A DNA stretch of 64,000 nucleotides. Origin: Schaalia sp. Marseille-Q2122. Lineage in GTDB: Bacteria; Actinomycetota; Actinomycetes; Actinomycetales; Actinomycetaceae. The stretch covers positions 286,983 to 350,982 of the forward strand of contig NZ_CAHJXR010000005.1 in assembly GCF_903645355.1 (NCBI RefSeq). Reading direction: 5' to 3'. Below, piece by piece: positions 46,178-56,931 of the stretch. The notes beneath the pieces are model-generated. The model made no database searches. It was not told the origin of the DNA and saw only the letters and a program-made list of their open reading frames with translations. How positions within the stretch are numbered: the stretch's first letter is position 1; every line of letters begins with the position of its first letter. The position numbers and the translations under genes are program-made.

Positions 46178-46314
46178 CGCTCTACCTTACGACTTTCTGG
46201 CAAGCAAGGTGGTGACATCGGCGGGTGCGCCCGTCTTTTGCGGCCGCCTCTCCACACGCCGGGGGTGGTGTCGTGGGCGTAGGGCGCTGGCCTGGGGTGG
46301 GCTATCGTGGTGTC

Positions 46315-46734
46315 ATGTTCTCTGCGCGCCATCCTTATCGAGATCGCCACGGCCGCGGCATGCGTTCTCCGCTGTTTTTTCCCCGCACGCCCGCCTGGCG
46401 TACTCGCCGCGAGCGCTTTGAGGACCTCATGGCGCGGGTGATTGGGGATTTCACGCAGCGTTGGCCTGCGGTGGCGACGATTGAGTTTGCGTGCGAGGAC
46501 GTGCCGCCCTCTGATCCTGCAACGTGGGAGGATCATTCTTTTGTGCTGTCACGCTTGTTTCCCGCTGATCGTCGTCGCGGGTTGAAGGATCGGATTGTTG
46601 TCTATCGCCTGCCGGTGGTGGCTCGCGCTCAGGGGGAGGAATTGGAGCGGATGCTGCGCCATATTCTGCTTGAGCGCATCAATCGGGTATTAATCATTCC
46701 TCCCGATGAGTATGACGAGGCACTCAACCAGTAG
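46315..46734 (+). CDS. Zincin-like metallopeptidase family protein, active site degenerate
   Basis: A 139-residue protein with an Arg-rich N-terminus (RHPYRDRHGRGMRSP), a central region matching the short actinobacterial metallopeptidase family (RRERFEDLMARVIGDFTQRW; DRIVVYRLPVVARAQGEEL) and a C-terminal helix LERMLRHILLERINRVLII. The canonical HExxH zinc motif is not present: the equivalent helix reads RHILLERINR. It is therefore probably not an active peptidase. It diverges from the DUF3499 gene. Confidence 0.78.
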   Translation: MFSARHPYRDRHGRGMRSPLFFPRTPAWRTRRERFEDLMARVIGDFTQRWPAVATIEFACEDVPPSDPATWEDHSFVLSRLFPADRRRGLKDRIVVYRLPVVARAQGEELERMLRHILLERINRVLIIPPDEYDEALNQ

Positions 46735-46818
46735 GGCGTTGTGGCAGTGGCCTGCCTGCGCCAGCCGCTCCGCTTCGCCTGAGCACGCTGTCTGGATGTG
46801 GTGTCTGACCGAAGTGCC

Positions 46819-48713
46819 TCAGCGCAGGTCGAGAGCGCGGGTGAAGCCGCTCATGGCGACATTGCCGAGGGGCCAGACGGCGTCGAGGTTGCCGGTAGGG
46901 AGTTCGGCGCGGATGAGGATCGCTGCATGTAGGCCTTCCTCCACGCTCAAGGTCTTCTGAGTCCCTGCCAGGGGAAGGGTCATGCTTGATCCGGCTGGGA
47001 TGTTTTTCTCTTCCTCCCCGTAGCGGGCTGTGAGGGGTTCGGGGGTGGGGTTGATCAGAAGGATGTCCTGGCTGGCAATGCTGCTCTCAGCGGGGGTTGT
47101 CACCGAGGTTGGGCGGATGATCGCCGCATCGAAAGCGCGAGTTAAGGCTGTGGTCATTTCGGTGGCTGCGGGGATACTCAGTGCCCGGATGGGGGTGGAG
47201 GGAGTGAGCAGGCCCCGTCCAGTCCACCGCTGTGCAGAGCTTTCTGCAGTTGACTGGGCGGGTTGGGCAGCGCCTGTTGGCCACTGCGTCCCGGGGTAGA
47301 GGGTGCGGATTTGAGAGACGACCGGCAGGGTGGATTCGATGACGAGGGTCGAGGTCTCGGTGAGGGCGGGAAGGTCAATATCGAGGACGCTGTGTTCTGC
47401 CAGGGAGAGTGTCCCACCGGGAATATCGTGGGTTCCCGCAGTGTCAATGAGGCGCAGGGTGACTTCGGCTTGCGCGGTCATTGCCTCCTCGCCAGCCCCG
47501 TTTTCCTTCGCCGTCGGGGCCGCGGTCTGAGCGCTGGCGGTGAGCGAGGGGACGGCAAGACGAAGGGAGTGTGCGCCCTGCGCGGTCAGGCCGGGAATGA
47601 CGAGTTGAGTGCTGGGCAGGGTGGAGCCCACCCACGCTGATCCTTGGGGGATTTCTCCGTTGATGGCGGAGCTGTGAAGCCATGCAGAGACGCCTGGGCC
47701 GTCGGCGTTGAGCCGGAGGAGGAGGCGTTCCTCGTTGGGGAAGTAGCGTCCGGGTTGGATCGACAGTGTCTCGCCTGCGCCGACGACCAGGCCTTGGGAG
47801 AGCTGGTCGAGGGGGCCGCGGGCTCCCCAGGCGGCGAGGGTGACGACGGAGGGTTGGCTGCCGACATTGGCCAGGCGGATGACCATGTCTTCACCGGAGG
47901 AGGTCGCTCCAGCAGCGAACCAGTGTTCGAGGGCTGCGGGGGTGCAGGGCAGTAGGGAGAGGCCGCGGAGTTCACCGCCTTTTTGTCCGACGAGGCTCAC
48001 GCCGTGGGGCAGTTCAGTGGTGGTCTCTGCCGAGGCGGGCGCGCCGGCCTCGTTGTTGGAGGCGGGGAGGGTGGTGGTGAGGGCCCACGCGCGGCCGTCA
48101 GGGAGTGTGGGAGGTTGTGCGGGTTCTCCTCCCAGCAGGAACTCTGTGGGAATGGCCGAGGAGGGGCGCCAGAGGGTGGCGGCAACCGCGCGGGGCGCTT
48201 GTCGATTCGTCGAGGTTTCTGTGTCCTCGACGCCGAGAGGGGCGAAGGGATCAATGCTGGCATCGAGGCAGCCCAGGGTAAGGCTTGAGGGATGCGCGCT
48301 CACAATGGTGGCAGGCAGGGGCTGCGGGCGTGCCTCGTCTGCATCGTTGGTGGCCGCTGGCGAAGAGGGGGAAGAGAGCGGGAAGGGCGCCCTGTGAGAG
48401 GGCACGATCAAAGTGCTGGCGGCGATAGCGCCAATGGTCCAACACCGATGAACCAGGCAAGGCCGAGGATCCTCGCTTGACGTTTGCGCGTGTGAGTGAG
48501 GTAGGTGCTATCAGTGTCGGTTGCAGGCTCGGCCGCGTCGTGGATTGTGTCCTCGTCTTTTGGGGTCGCACTGTCAGTAGGCGAGGGGCGGGGCTTTCCG
48601 TGGGCTCGGGGGGGGAGGGTGGTCATGGGCGTGTGTTGAGAGTCCTGCTCCTCGCGGGGATCCTTCTCGTGGGAATCCTTCTCGTGGGAATCCTTCTCGT
48701 GGGTGGGTGTCAT
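46819..48713 (-). pseudogene. DUF5719 family protein gene interrupted by a frameshift
   Basis: The upstream part (48713-48408) starts with an ATG overlapping the glycosyltransferase stop (ATGA) and encodes an acidic repeat-rich N-terminus (three HEKDS units) followed by the start of a membrane helix, RILGLAWFIGVG. It then hits TGA. The downstream part (48411-46819) continues in another frame with IGAIAASTLIVPSHRAPF and the DUF5719 extracytoplasmic domain to the end (530 residues). Adding one C to the CC of GGACCATT (minus strand, near 48434-48440) joins the helix into FIGVGPIGAIAASTLIV. The intact product would have about 630 residues with one membrane span. It may be a true null allele or a sequence error. 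Confidence 0.85.
48657..48701 (-). repeat. Three in-frame 15-bp repeats (HEKDS)
   Basis: Three tandem copies of CACGAGAAGGATTCC (last copy with CCC) encode HEKDSHEKDSHEKDP at the N-terminus of the DUF5719 protein. The unit length keeps frame, so copy-number change would be tolerated. Confidence 0.85.
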
Positions 48714-51700
48714 TGTTTCCTCCCTGCGGGGATACAGCCGAGCAGGGAGACAAGTACGCTGGCGAGCAGCACCCACTTCCAGGCACTCATCCAGGGCGCC
48801 TCATAGGTGATGGTGATGGTGGCTTCAGAGGGAATCGTCCAGCTTTGGGCCCACTGGTGGGTGGAGGGGGCAAGCACTTCTCCATTGGCGCGCAACACCC
48901 ATCCTTGAGATGCTCGCTCGGCCAGGTGCAGGCGGCCTGCCTCATTCGCGTAACCGCTGACTGTGAGGCCATAAGAATCCACGGTGAGGGCCGCCTGCTC
49001 CCTCATCTGAGCATCCTCTTGTCCCTGAGGAATGAGCGTGGCGCGTGCCGGGACGCTCCCCTGCGGACGAATACGCCAGCTTGCTCCAGCGCCGGTGTGA
49101 GCACCGCGTTCAACACCGGGCGCGCGATCGAGGGCGCGGGCGAGGGGCGCAGCAGAGTCTCCCTCAGGTGAGCTGAGAATAATGGCGTCGACCCCGTGCT
49201 CGGCCAGGGTGGCGATCGCCTGAGCATCCGGGGCGGTCATTGCTGTCAGCGCCGCAGAGGCCAGAGAACTCCACGCAGGATCCGTGTCGCGCTGAGCGTG
49301 GGAGGCGATCTCGGCGTATCGCAGCAGAGCGGAAGACTCTGTGATGACTGGGCCGCGGCCGCGATAGAGACGAAGACGCAGGGGTTCGGCCGTGGGATCC
49401 ACGCGGAGGATCCTCGCAGCCCGCGCACTCTCTTGAGCGTGAACGCTGGCCGCAGGCAGAGCATTCGCTGCGGCATCGTGGATGCGTTCGCCGACGGGCA
49501 GGCCAACCATCCCCTGCGTGATCCCAAGGGAAGTGGCGAGTGCGGCTATTGCCGTCACAGAGAGAAGCTGGTAGAGCCTGCGCTCCCCCACCGTGGTCCC
49601 TGTTGGAGCTAGAACCGCAATGAGCAGGCACACGCCAGCAGCTGACAGGGCCGGTGCAGGCCATGCAAAGGCGATAAGGCCCTCATCTGAGACTCCCACC
49701 GGCAGGAAGGTCATGGCGTAGGCGCCGACCATGAACAGGCCCGCTGCGAGGAGCGCCAGAGGGGGAAGCCACAGCCGCCATGCCTCTTTGTGCGCCTGTG
49801 TCGGAGCGTCCAGATTTTGCCAGTGGTAGGCGCTTCTCCCAGAGCGCACCAGCGCCCAGATGAGCACAAAAACAGCGGGGACGAGTAGCAGGGCCCATGC
49901 TGCCAGCTGGGTGGCATGATGTGGGACGGCCTCCCATCCCTGAGGCATCCCCAGAATGAGCTGCCAGGGTGCCACGCTGGTCCTGAGGTGAGCGGGGTGT
50001 GCTGAGGTGAGCAGAGCGAGGACGGCGCCCCATCCGCCGCCTCGCAGGGTGTGCACCAGGGAGGGCAGGACAAGAAGGAGACTTGGCGCCAGTGCTGCCA
50101 GAACACGCCACAGGGGTGGGCGGAAGGAGTTGGCGTTGCGGCGGGAGCCTCGTCGCCCGGCAAAGCTTCCGATCAGCGCTGCGAGGCTTGCCGCAACGAG
50201 GGCGGCGAGGGCGAGGGCGGGCATGAGTCCGCTGAGGATGAAGAGGCTGAGCGCCGCTGGCCCCCACCAGCGCATCCGAGTACTGGAGGGATCAATAACG
50301 GCACTGAGTTCGCCGGCGAGTTCACGGCGGAAACGAAGACCCATGAACTTCAGCCATGCAGCGCAAGCGAAGGGAACAACGGCGTGGAAGAGCACCGCAC
50401 TGAGGTGACCACTGGTCACGCTCAGCGTCATCATGGGCAGGCTGGCCCACAGGAGGGCTCCAGCGGCACGCGCACCCACACGCAGAGTCAGGGCACTGGC
50501 CAGCGCCCAGCCTCCCAGGCCAGCGGCAGGAACAGTGAGGGCCAGCATCCAGGGGCCAAGCTCGTAGGGACTCAAGCCAAAGAGTGCCGCTGGAGCGGTG
50601 AGGAGAGCGAGGATCACGACTACTGGATCACTGACACCGGGGGCACCATCGCCGCCGGGAATCCACGGCGTCCAAGCCGCATCCCACAGTGACTGCCAGG
50701 AGGAGGGTAGCTGCGCCCAGGCTGCGCCTGTCACGCCATCGAGGAGGGGCGCCCACATGAGCAGGGAAAGGACTGTCAGGAGGGCCGCGACAATGCCCGC
50801 CCCCACAAGGGTGCGTGCGCGATGGACGCGGACGGCCCCTGCCAATTCGGGGCTAGCCTCGGTGCCTTGGAGGCGCTCAACGCCCTTACGGATCTCTTGG
50901 CGTCGTTCCCGCAGCGCCCGTGACGGCAGTTCCAGGCTGGCCACAGCGCGGCGAGGAGCCCTCGCGTGTCGGTGAATCCAGGCGCGTCTGGCCAGAAGGT
51001 GTGGGCTATCAGCCAAGACGTACAGGCCTGCGAGGAGTTCACTCCATGCTCTCGAGCTCTGTCCGGCCACGGCGAAGACAAGGGCGCGAATCGGCGCTGC
51101 GATGAGGGCCACGAGCATGATGGCGGGTAGTTGCCAGGCGGGGACGGCCAGGAGCCAGTTGTAGGTGCGCGCGCGCAGCAGCTGCGTCATGGAGCGCTTG
51201 GCCTGCCAGGAGCGCCGATGGTGGCGGATGCGGGCCTTGGGGCAGACAACGACGCGGTAGCCTAGACGCCGGACGCGCCGACCAAACTCCAGTCCGTCAC
51301 CGTAGGGGCCCAGGATCGGGTCGAGGCCCCCGGCCGCCGTCCACGCTTCGGTGGTGACGAGCATGCCTGCAGTACTTACCGCGAGGACGTCGACGCGCCC
51401 GTCGTATTGTCCCTGGTCGATTTCTTCGGGTAGGGAGGTCTCTTGGCGGTGGGCGCTTCGGGTGGCAGTGATGCCCACAGCTAAGGCGCGCGTCCCGGTG
51501 GCGTCAAGGAGTTTGGGGCCGACAACTCCGATGGTGGTGCCTGCCTCTGCGGCGGCAAGAAGATGTTTGAGGCAGTCAGCTTCGGGGGTGGAGTCGGCGT
51601 GGAGGAGCCACAGGAAACGTGACTGAGAAAGCAGTGGGGCGAGGGCGTGGGAGCGGAGGGCTTCGTCAAGAGCGCGCCCGAAGTTATGCGCCGCGCGGGC

Positions 51701-51886
51701 GTGAAAAAGATGGGTGCCTTGAGGGAGGGAGGCTTCGCTGATGACGCCTTTATCGGAGGCGTCGATGACGACCAGGTGCGCGGGTGGGAGGCTTTGGTGG
51801 TGCAGGGCAGACAGGGTTGCGCGGAAATCCTCATCCTCGGCGACAGTGACGAGGAGGGCGCAGGTGCTCTGACCGGTAGCAGTCAC
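48710..51886 (-). CDS. Large membrane glycosyltransferase (GT2)
   Basis: A 1058-residue protein. The N-terminal GT2 domain (about 1-235) has DASDKG-type nucleotide contacts, FLWLLHADSTPEADCL with the DxD-like HAD, GYRVVVCPKARIRHHRRSW at its end, and an insert in the acceptor region. The remaining 800 residues contain about 12 membrane spans and extracytoplasmic loops, so the enzyme probably handles lipid-linked sugars on the membrane. The GTG start (51886) follows the whiB stop after five bases and has no ribosome-binding site, suggesting coupled translation. The stop overlaps the DUF5719 start. Acceptor unknown. Confidence 0.9.
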   Translation of the reverse strand: MTATGQSTCALLVTVAEDEDFRATLSALHHQSLPPAHLVVIDASDKGVISEASLPQGTHLFHARAAHNFGRALDEALRSHALAPLLSQSRFLWLLHADSTPEADCLKHLLAAAEAGTTIGVVGPKLLDATGTRALAVGITATRSAHRQETSLPEEIDQGQYDGRVDVLAVSTAGMLVTTEAWTAAGGLDPILGPYGDGLEFGRRVRRLGYRVVVCPKARIRHHRRSWQAKRSMTQLLRARTYNWLLAVPAWQLPAIMLVALIAAPIRALVFAVAGQSSRAWSELLAGLYVLADSPHLLARRAWIHRHARAPRRAVASLELPSRALRERRQEIRKGVERLQGTEASPELAGAVRVHRARTLVGAGIVAALLTVLSLLMWAPLLDGVTGAAWAQLPSSWQSLWDAAWTPWIPGGDGAPGVSDPVVVILALLTAPAALFGLSPYELGPWMLALTVPAAGLGGWALASALTLRVGARAAGALLWASLPMMTLSVTSGHLSAVLFHAVVPFACAAWLKFMGLRFRRELAGELSAVIDPSSTRMRWWGPAALSLFILSGLMPALALAALVAASLAALIGSFAGRRGSRRNANSFRPPLWRVLAALAPSLLLVLPSLVHTLRGGGWGAVLALLTSAHPAHLRTSVAPWQLILGMPQGWEAVPHHATQLAAWALLLVPAVFVLIWALVRSGRSAYHWQNLDAPTQAHKEAWRLWLPPLALLAAGLFMVGAYAMTFLPVGVSDEGLIAFAWPAPALSAAGVCLLIAVLAPTGTTVGERRLYQLLSVTAIAALATSLGITQGMVGLPVGERIHDAAANALPAASVHAQESARAARILRVDPTAEPLRLRLYRGRGPVITESSALLRYAEIASHAQRDTDPAWSSLASAALTAMTAPDAQAIATLAEHGVDAIILSSPEGDSAAPLARALDRAPGVERGAHTGAGASWRIRPQGSVPARATLIPQGQEDAQMREQAALTVDSYGLTVSGYANEAGRLHLAERASQGWVLRANGEVLAPSTHQWAQSWTIPSEATITITYEAPWMSAWKWVLLASVLVSLLGCIPAGRKQ

Positions 51887-51891
51887 GGCGA

Positions 51892-52188
51892 TTAGATGGC
51901 GAAGCGACGCAGCTTACGACGTTCGCGCTCAGACATGCCGCCCCAGATGCCGAAGCGTTCGTCGTTTTGGAGGGCGTATTCGAGGCATTCAGAGCGCACA
52001 GAGCAGGACTGGCAGACGGCTTTAGCCTCGCGAGTGGAGCCACCCTTTTCCGGGAAGAATGCTTCCGGGTCGGTCTGAGCGCATAGTGCGTGCTGTTGCC
52101 ATCCCAAGGGCCCGTCGTCAATGCCGAGCAGCTCAAATTCTGAGGCGTCAGACCATGCAATAGGTCCATCTCCGAGGATGTTCCACAT
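51892..52188 (-). CDS. whiB: WhiB-family Fe-S regulator (WhiB2/WhmD-like)
   Basis: A 98-residue protein with the four cluster-binding cysteines C36, C59, C62 and C68 (CQSCSVRSEC context), the turn GIWGG near 83-87 and a basic C-terminus ERERRKLRRF for DNA or sigma-factor contact. WhmD/WhiB2 proteins control septation and division in mycobacteria; the short length and gene context (next to TIGR03089 and a glycosyltransferase) fit that subgroup. Longer frames upstream lack support: ATG 52188 has AAGGGG upstream. It is driven by a near-consensus promoter with a palindrome. Confidence 0.94.
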   Translation of the reverse strand: MWNILGDGPIAWSDASEFELLGIDDGPLGWQQHALCAQTDPEAFFPEKGGSTREAKAVCQSCSVRSECLEYALQNDERFGIWGGMSERERRKLRRFAI

Positions 52189-52225
52189 TGTTCGCCCCTT
52201 CGTCTCTGTTCGGTCAACAATAAGA

Positions 52226-52254
52226 ATTACACGCGTGTCATACGTGAAAGTCAA
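52226..52254 (-). promoter_or_regulatory. whiB promoter with palindrome
   Basis: On the minus strand TTGACT (52254-52249) and TGTAAT (52231-52226) are separated by 17 bases, a near-consensus sigma-70-type promoter. The perfect palindrome ACACGCGTGT (52229-52238) overlaps the -10 hexamer, the right place for a repressor or for WhiB autoregulation. Confidence 0.7.
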
Positions 52255-52287
52255 GCCCAAAAGATGTATTTGGGATTCTCCCCACGT

Positions 52288-52293
52288 TAGGCT
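52288..52293 (+). promoter_or_regulatory. -10 element of a leaderless TIGR03089 transcript
   Basis: TAGGCT lies exactly seven bases before ATG 52301, which has no ribosome-binding site. This is the spacing typical of leaderless actinobacterial transcripts. Confidence 0.5.
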
Positions 52294-52300
52294 ATCCTCT

Positions 52301-53092
52301 ATGCTTTCACTCCACCAGGTTGTTGATTCCTTGTACACACAGGCCCGACCTGTGCTCACGTGGTACGGTCCAGACCGTGTGGAACTCGGCGGCCCAGTGC
52401 TTGCTCGATGGTTCTCAAAGACCGCGAACCTCCTCACCCACGAGTACACCGATCTCTATGCCCCCTCACCTGGGGCTTCACAACACATGGTTGTTGATCT
52501 TCCTTCGTGTTGGCAGAAAATCATCTGGGTATCCGCCGCAACCTTATGCGGATGGACCGTCACCATCCCCCCACGTCAGGAGGGTTTCACTGCCCACGAG
52601 TCCCCCGGAGACGCCCTCGTCCATGACGACTCCCCCACTGCGGAGCCGACTTCCCTCCCTCCGGTCACCGTCTACGTCACCAACCACCTCAGCGCCGCCG
52701 CAGAACGCGCCCAGGAAGAGGGCGCCGACCTCTTCCTTCACAACCTTGCCTTCCTCGCTCTGCAATGGGAGGAAGAGCTCCCAGCGGCCGCCATTGACGC
52801 CCTCGAAGCACTGATGTCACACAATGACATCCTCGAGCACGAGCATGAGGCCCAGGACTGGCCTCCCCGCACTATGCGCTCCTCCGCCGGGGATACTGCT
52901 GCCCCCGTTCTCAGCTCTTCGCATACGCTCAGCGACACGGAACGCTGCGTCTTTCACGAGGGCGACGCCCTCACCCTATGCGCCCCACTCACCGCGCTCT
53001 GGGCACAGGCAGGCAGCGCCATCGTTATCGACCCCGCCTACTACGACAACGTCGACGAAATAATGCTCACTGAGCGTCCTCACAACGCCTAG
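52301..53092 (+). CDS. TIGR03089 family protein
   Basis: A 263-residue protein of the actinobacterial TIGR03089 family, related in fold to the N-terminal part of AMP-binding enzymes but without the adenylation signature. Recognised features: an N-terminal RPVLTWYGPDRVELGGPVLA, then ARWFSKTANLLTHEYTD, and a C-terminal LTLCAPLTALWAQAGSAIVI. The genes adjoin whiB in many actinobacteria. Function unknown. ATG 52301 was chosen over longer frames because of the leaderless -10 element. Confidence 0.85.
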   Translation: MLSLHQVVDSLYTQARPVLTWYGPDRVELGGPVLARWFSKTANLLTHEYTDLYAPSPGASQHMVVDLPSCWQKIIWVSAATLCGWTVTIPPRQEGFTAHESPGDALVHDDSPTAEPTSLPPVTVYVTNHLSAAAERAQEEGADLFLHNLAFLALQWEEELPAAAIDALEALMSHNDILEHEHEAQDWPPRTMRSSAGDTAAPVLSSSHTLSDTERCVFHEGDALTLCAPLTALWAQAGSAIVIDPAYYDNVDEIMLTERPHNA

Positions 53093-53154
53093 CACCCGCT
53101 GCGGTAAGGACAGTCCTCACGTAGCAACTCCTGAGCCGAAGTCTCGCCGCGAGG

Positions 53155-54330
<1,176 letters not shown>

Positions 54331-54335
54331 TCAGA

Positions 54336-55661
54336 CTAACGTCGGCCAATACCCCGATAGGTCCAGCCTGCAGCTTTCCATGAGGTCGCACGCAGGGCAT
54401 TTCGACCATCCACAATGATCTTTCGCTTCACGAGGGCGGCCGCGTGAGTGGGGTCGATCTGACGGAAGACCGCCCACTCAGTACCAAGAAGCACCAAATC
54501 AGCACCCGTCAACGCCTCGTCAATCGTCTGCGCAACCTCGAAAGGAAGCTCACCTTGAGCACGCAGAACAGGACCAGCTTCAGGGTCCATTACGATCACC
54601 GACGCGACTTCTTGAGCAAAATGACGGGCGAGATCCAGCGACGGCGAATTACGCATATCGTCTGAATCAGGTTTGAAAGCCGCGCCAAGGACCGCGATAC
54701 GCGCAGAAGAATAGTCAGCGCCCAACAATTCACGCACCGTGTGAATGACCCCAAGCCGAACCGTATCGTTCACACGGTCTACCTCGCGCAGAAAAGCGAG
54801 GGAGTCTCCCACCCCGAGCTCCTGTGCCCGAACCTGGAAGGCTCGAATGTCCTTGGGGAGGCATCCGCCACCAAAGCCGATGCCGGCCCGCAAGAAGCGC
54901 CGCCCGATACGCTCATCAAGGCCGATTGCCCCTGCAAGGGCTGTCACATCAGCTCCAGCGGCGTCACAGATCTGAGCCATTGCGTTAATGAAGCTGATCT
55001 TCGTGGCGAGGAAGGCATTGGCGCTGATTTTGACAAGCTCAGCGGTGGCATAGTCCATGACTAAACGCGGTGTACCGGCATCGATAATCGGCTCATAGAC
55101 CTCATCCAAGAGACGTTGAGCGCGGATTGCGATCTCGGGATCTTCGGGCAGGCCGTAAACCATTCTGTCTGGCTCCAGGGTGTCCTTCACAGCAAAACCC
55201 TCCCGGAGGAACTCCGGATTCCAGACAACGAAAGCACCTGTGGATGCGACGCGCTGGGCAATGCTCTGTGCTGTCCCTACTGGAACCGTTGACTTTCCTG
55301 CAATCACCTCAATGCCTGATTCGCTAAATCCCAGGTGGGGAATCATCGCCTCAACGGCTGCGTCAACAAAACGCAGGTCCGCAGCCCCCGATTGGCTCAT
55401 CTGGGGGGTGCCTACTCCAATAAAGTGGACAGAACAGCCGCGGATTTCCTCGTAGTGAGTGGTGAATCGAAGACGCCCCGCAGCCACATTGCGTTCGAGG
55501 AGCTGAGGAAGTCCCGGCTCATAGAAGGGGGCTATTCCTTGCGAGAGGGCTTCCACCTTGGCGCGGTCAACGTCGACTCCGACAACCTCATGACCAAGCT
55601 CGGCCATTGCTGCTGCATGAACGGCCCCAAGGTAGCCACATCCGATAACCGAAATACGCAT
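54336..55661 (-). CDS. ugd: UDP-glucose 6-dehydrogenase
   Basis: A 441-residue NAD-dependent enzyme making UDP-glucuronate. N-terminal Rossmann domain RISVIGCGYLGAVHAAAMAE; ESTVPVGT-like GKSTVPVGTA near 125; NPEFLREGFAVKDTLEPDR near 150; catalytic Cys in GIGFGGGCLPKDI near 263; C-terminal domain with GAAFKPDSDDMRNSPSL. All catalytic elements are there. It shares the minus strand with glf and diverges from a DPM-like glycosyltransferase gene. UDP-glucuronate could feed an acidic capsule-like polymer or give other sugars through an epimerase. Confidence 0.96.
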   Translation of the reverse strand: MRISVIGCGYLGAVHAAAMAELGHEVVGVDVDRAKVEALSQGIAPFYEPGLPQLLERNVAAGRLRFTTHYEEIRGCSVHFIGVGTPQMSQSGAADLRFVDAAVEAMIPHLGFSESGIEVIAGKSTVPVGTAQSIAQRVASTGAFVVWNPEFLREGFAVKDTLEPDRMVYGLPEDPEIAIRAQRLLDEVYEPIIDAGTPRLVMDYATAELVKISANAFLATKISFINAMAQICDAAGADVTALAGAIGLDERIGRRFLRAGIGFGGGCLPKDIRAFQVRAQELGVGDSLAFLREVDRVNDTVRLGVIHTVRELLGADYSSARIAVLGAAFKPDSDDMRNSPSLDLARHFAQEVASVIVMDPEAGPVLRAQGELPFEVAQTIDEALTGADLVLLGTEWAVFRQIDPTHAAALVKRKIIVDGRNALRATSWKAAGWTYRGIGRR

Positions 55662-55857
55662 TCCCTGACTCTATCAGGCTCACCGGCTCACGAAAGCATA
55701 GTGTTTATCGTGTCCGACTCACTCCTAGAGCGGCGTTACTCCGTCTCTGTCTCACCCCTGTTCTTCCCTGTGGGGGCAGCGCCCTGTGAGGATCGTGGTC
55801 TCAAGCGAGGAGTGCTAGGGTTGGGAGCTGGATGTGTCCAGTATTCAGGAGTGCGCC

Positions 55858-56931
55858 GTGCGTCTGTTTGTCCAGATTCCTTGCCTCAATGAGGAAGAAA
55901 CCCTCCCCCTCGTCCTTGCCTCGATCCCTCGGTCGATTGAGGGGATTGACGAGGTGGAGATCCTTGTCATTGACGATGGCTCAACGGATCGTACTGTTGA
56001 GGTGGCACGCGCTCTTGGCGTCCGTCATTTCGTCTCCCACGCGAACACAATGGGGCTGGCACGTTCTTTCGCTGATGGCGTTCACTACGCGCTGGCCCAT
56101 GGAGCCGACATTGTTGTCAACACCGACGGGGATAACCAATACCCCCAAGAGATGATCCCTGCGCTCGTCGCCCCCGTTCTGGCTGGCGAGGCAGACATTG
56201 CAATCGCTGACAGGCAAACGGCGAAGATCGCCCACTTTTCATGGTTCAAGAAGCGAATGCAGCATTTTGGATCAGAGGTCGTCAATGCAGCGGCTGGCAC
56301 CCAGCTACCCGATGCTGCGTCGGGGTTCCGCGCCTACTCCCGGCAGGCGCTTTATCGCCTCAATATCATCACGCAATTCTCCTACTGCATGGAGACGATT
56401 ATTCAGGCGGGTAACAAGCGACTGAAGATCGCCTCGGTTCCCATCACTACCAACCCCAAGACTCGCGAATCGCGCCTCTTTAAGAATATTTGGCAGCATA
56501 TGTACAAATCGGGGGCGGCTATTATCCGCTCCTACCTCATGTTCCGCCCGCATCTGGTCTTAGGCTGGATTGCAGCGATTATGGGAATTATCGGCATCAT
56601 TCCGATGATTCGATTCCTCATCAAGTGGCTCTTTGATGATTCCTCAGGCCATATCCAGTCCCTGATCTTTGGCTCTGCTCTCACCACCGGCGCGATGGTC
56701 ACACTCTCCATCCTCGTGGTAGCTGACCTCCAGCGAACGAACCGTGTCCTCATCGAGGACGTTCTTGAACGCGTTAAACGCGTGGAGTACATCAATACCC
56801 ACACCCCGCCTGGTATTGATGCTCCTCACGCCTGCGGATCGACGCACGAGGCCCCTCATCTCCCGGCTGATGCTGGAACACACTCCCAGGGCAGCCTTCC
56901 TTCCGCAGCTGAAGAACCTCAGCCGGAATAA
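55858..56931 (+). CDS. GT2 glycosyltransferase, DPM1/polyprenyl-phosphate type
   Basis: A 357-residue protein. The GT2 domain (about 1-230) begins RLFVQIPCLNEEETLPLVL, with IDDGSTDRTVEVA and the DxD of NTDGDNQYP. Two membrane spans near 240-260 and 270-295 and a charged tail follow. Such enzymes transfer a sugar from a nucleotide to a polyprenyl phosphate carrier. The frame opens at 55834, but GTG 55858 has AGGAG at ideal spacing and gives the family-standard start. Its 3' end overlaps a convergent flippase-like gene by 13 bases. Confidence 0.92.
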   Translation: MRLFVQIPCLNEEETLPLVLASIPRSIEGIDEVEILVIDDGSTDRTVEVARALGVRHFVSHANTMGLARSFADGVHYALAHGADIVVNTDGDNQYPQEMIPALVAPVLAGEADIAIADRQTAKIAHFSWFKKRMQHFGSEVVNAAAGTQLPDAASGFRAYSRQALYRLNIITQFSYCMETIIQAGNKRLKIASVPITTNPKTRESRLFKNIWQHMYKSGAAIIRSYLMFRPHLVLGWIAAIMGIIGIIPMIRFLIKWLFDDSSGHIQSLIFGSALTTGAMVTLSILVVADLQRTNRVLIEDVLERVKRVEYINTHTPPGIDAPHACGSTHEAPHLPADAGTHSQGSLPSAAEEPQPE

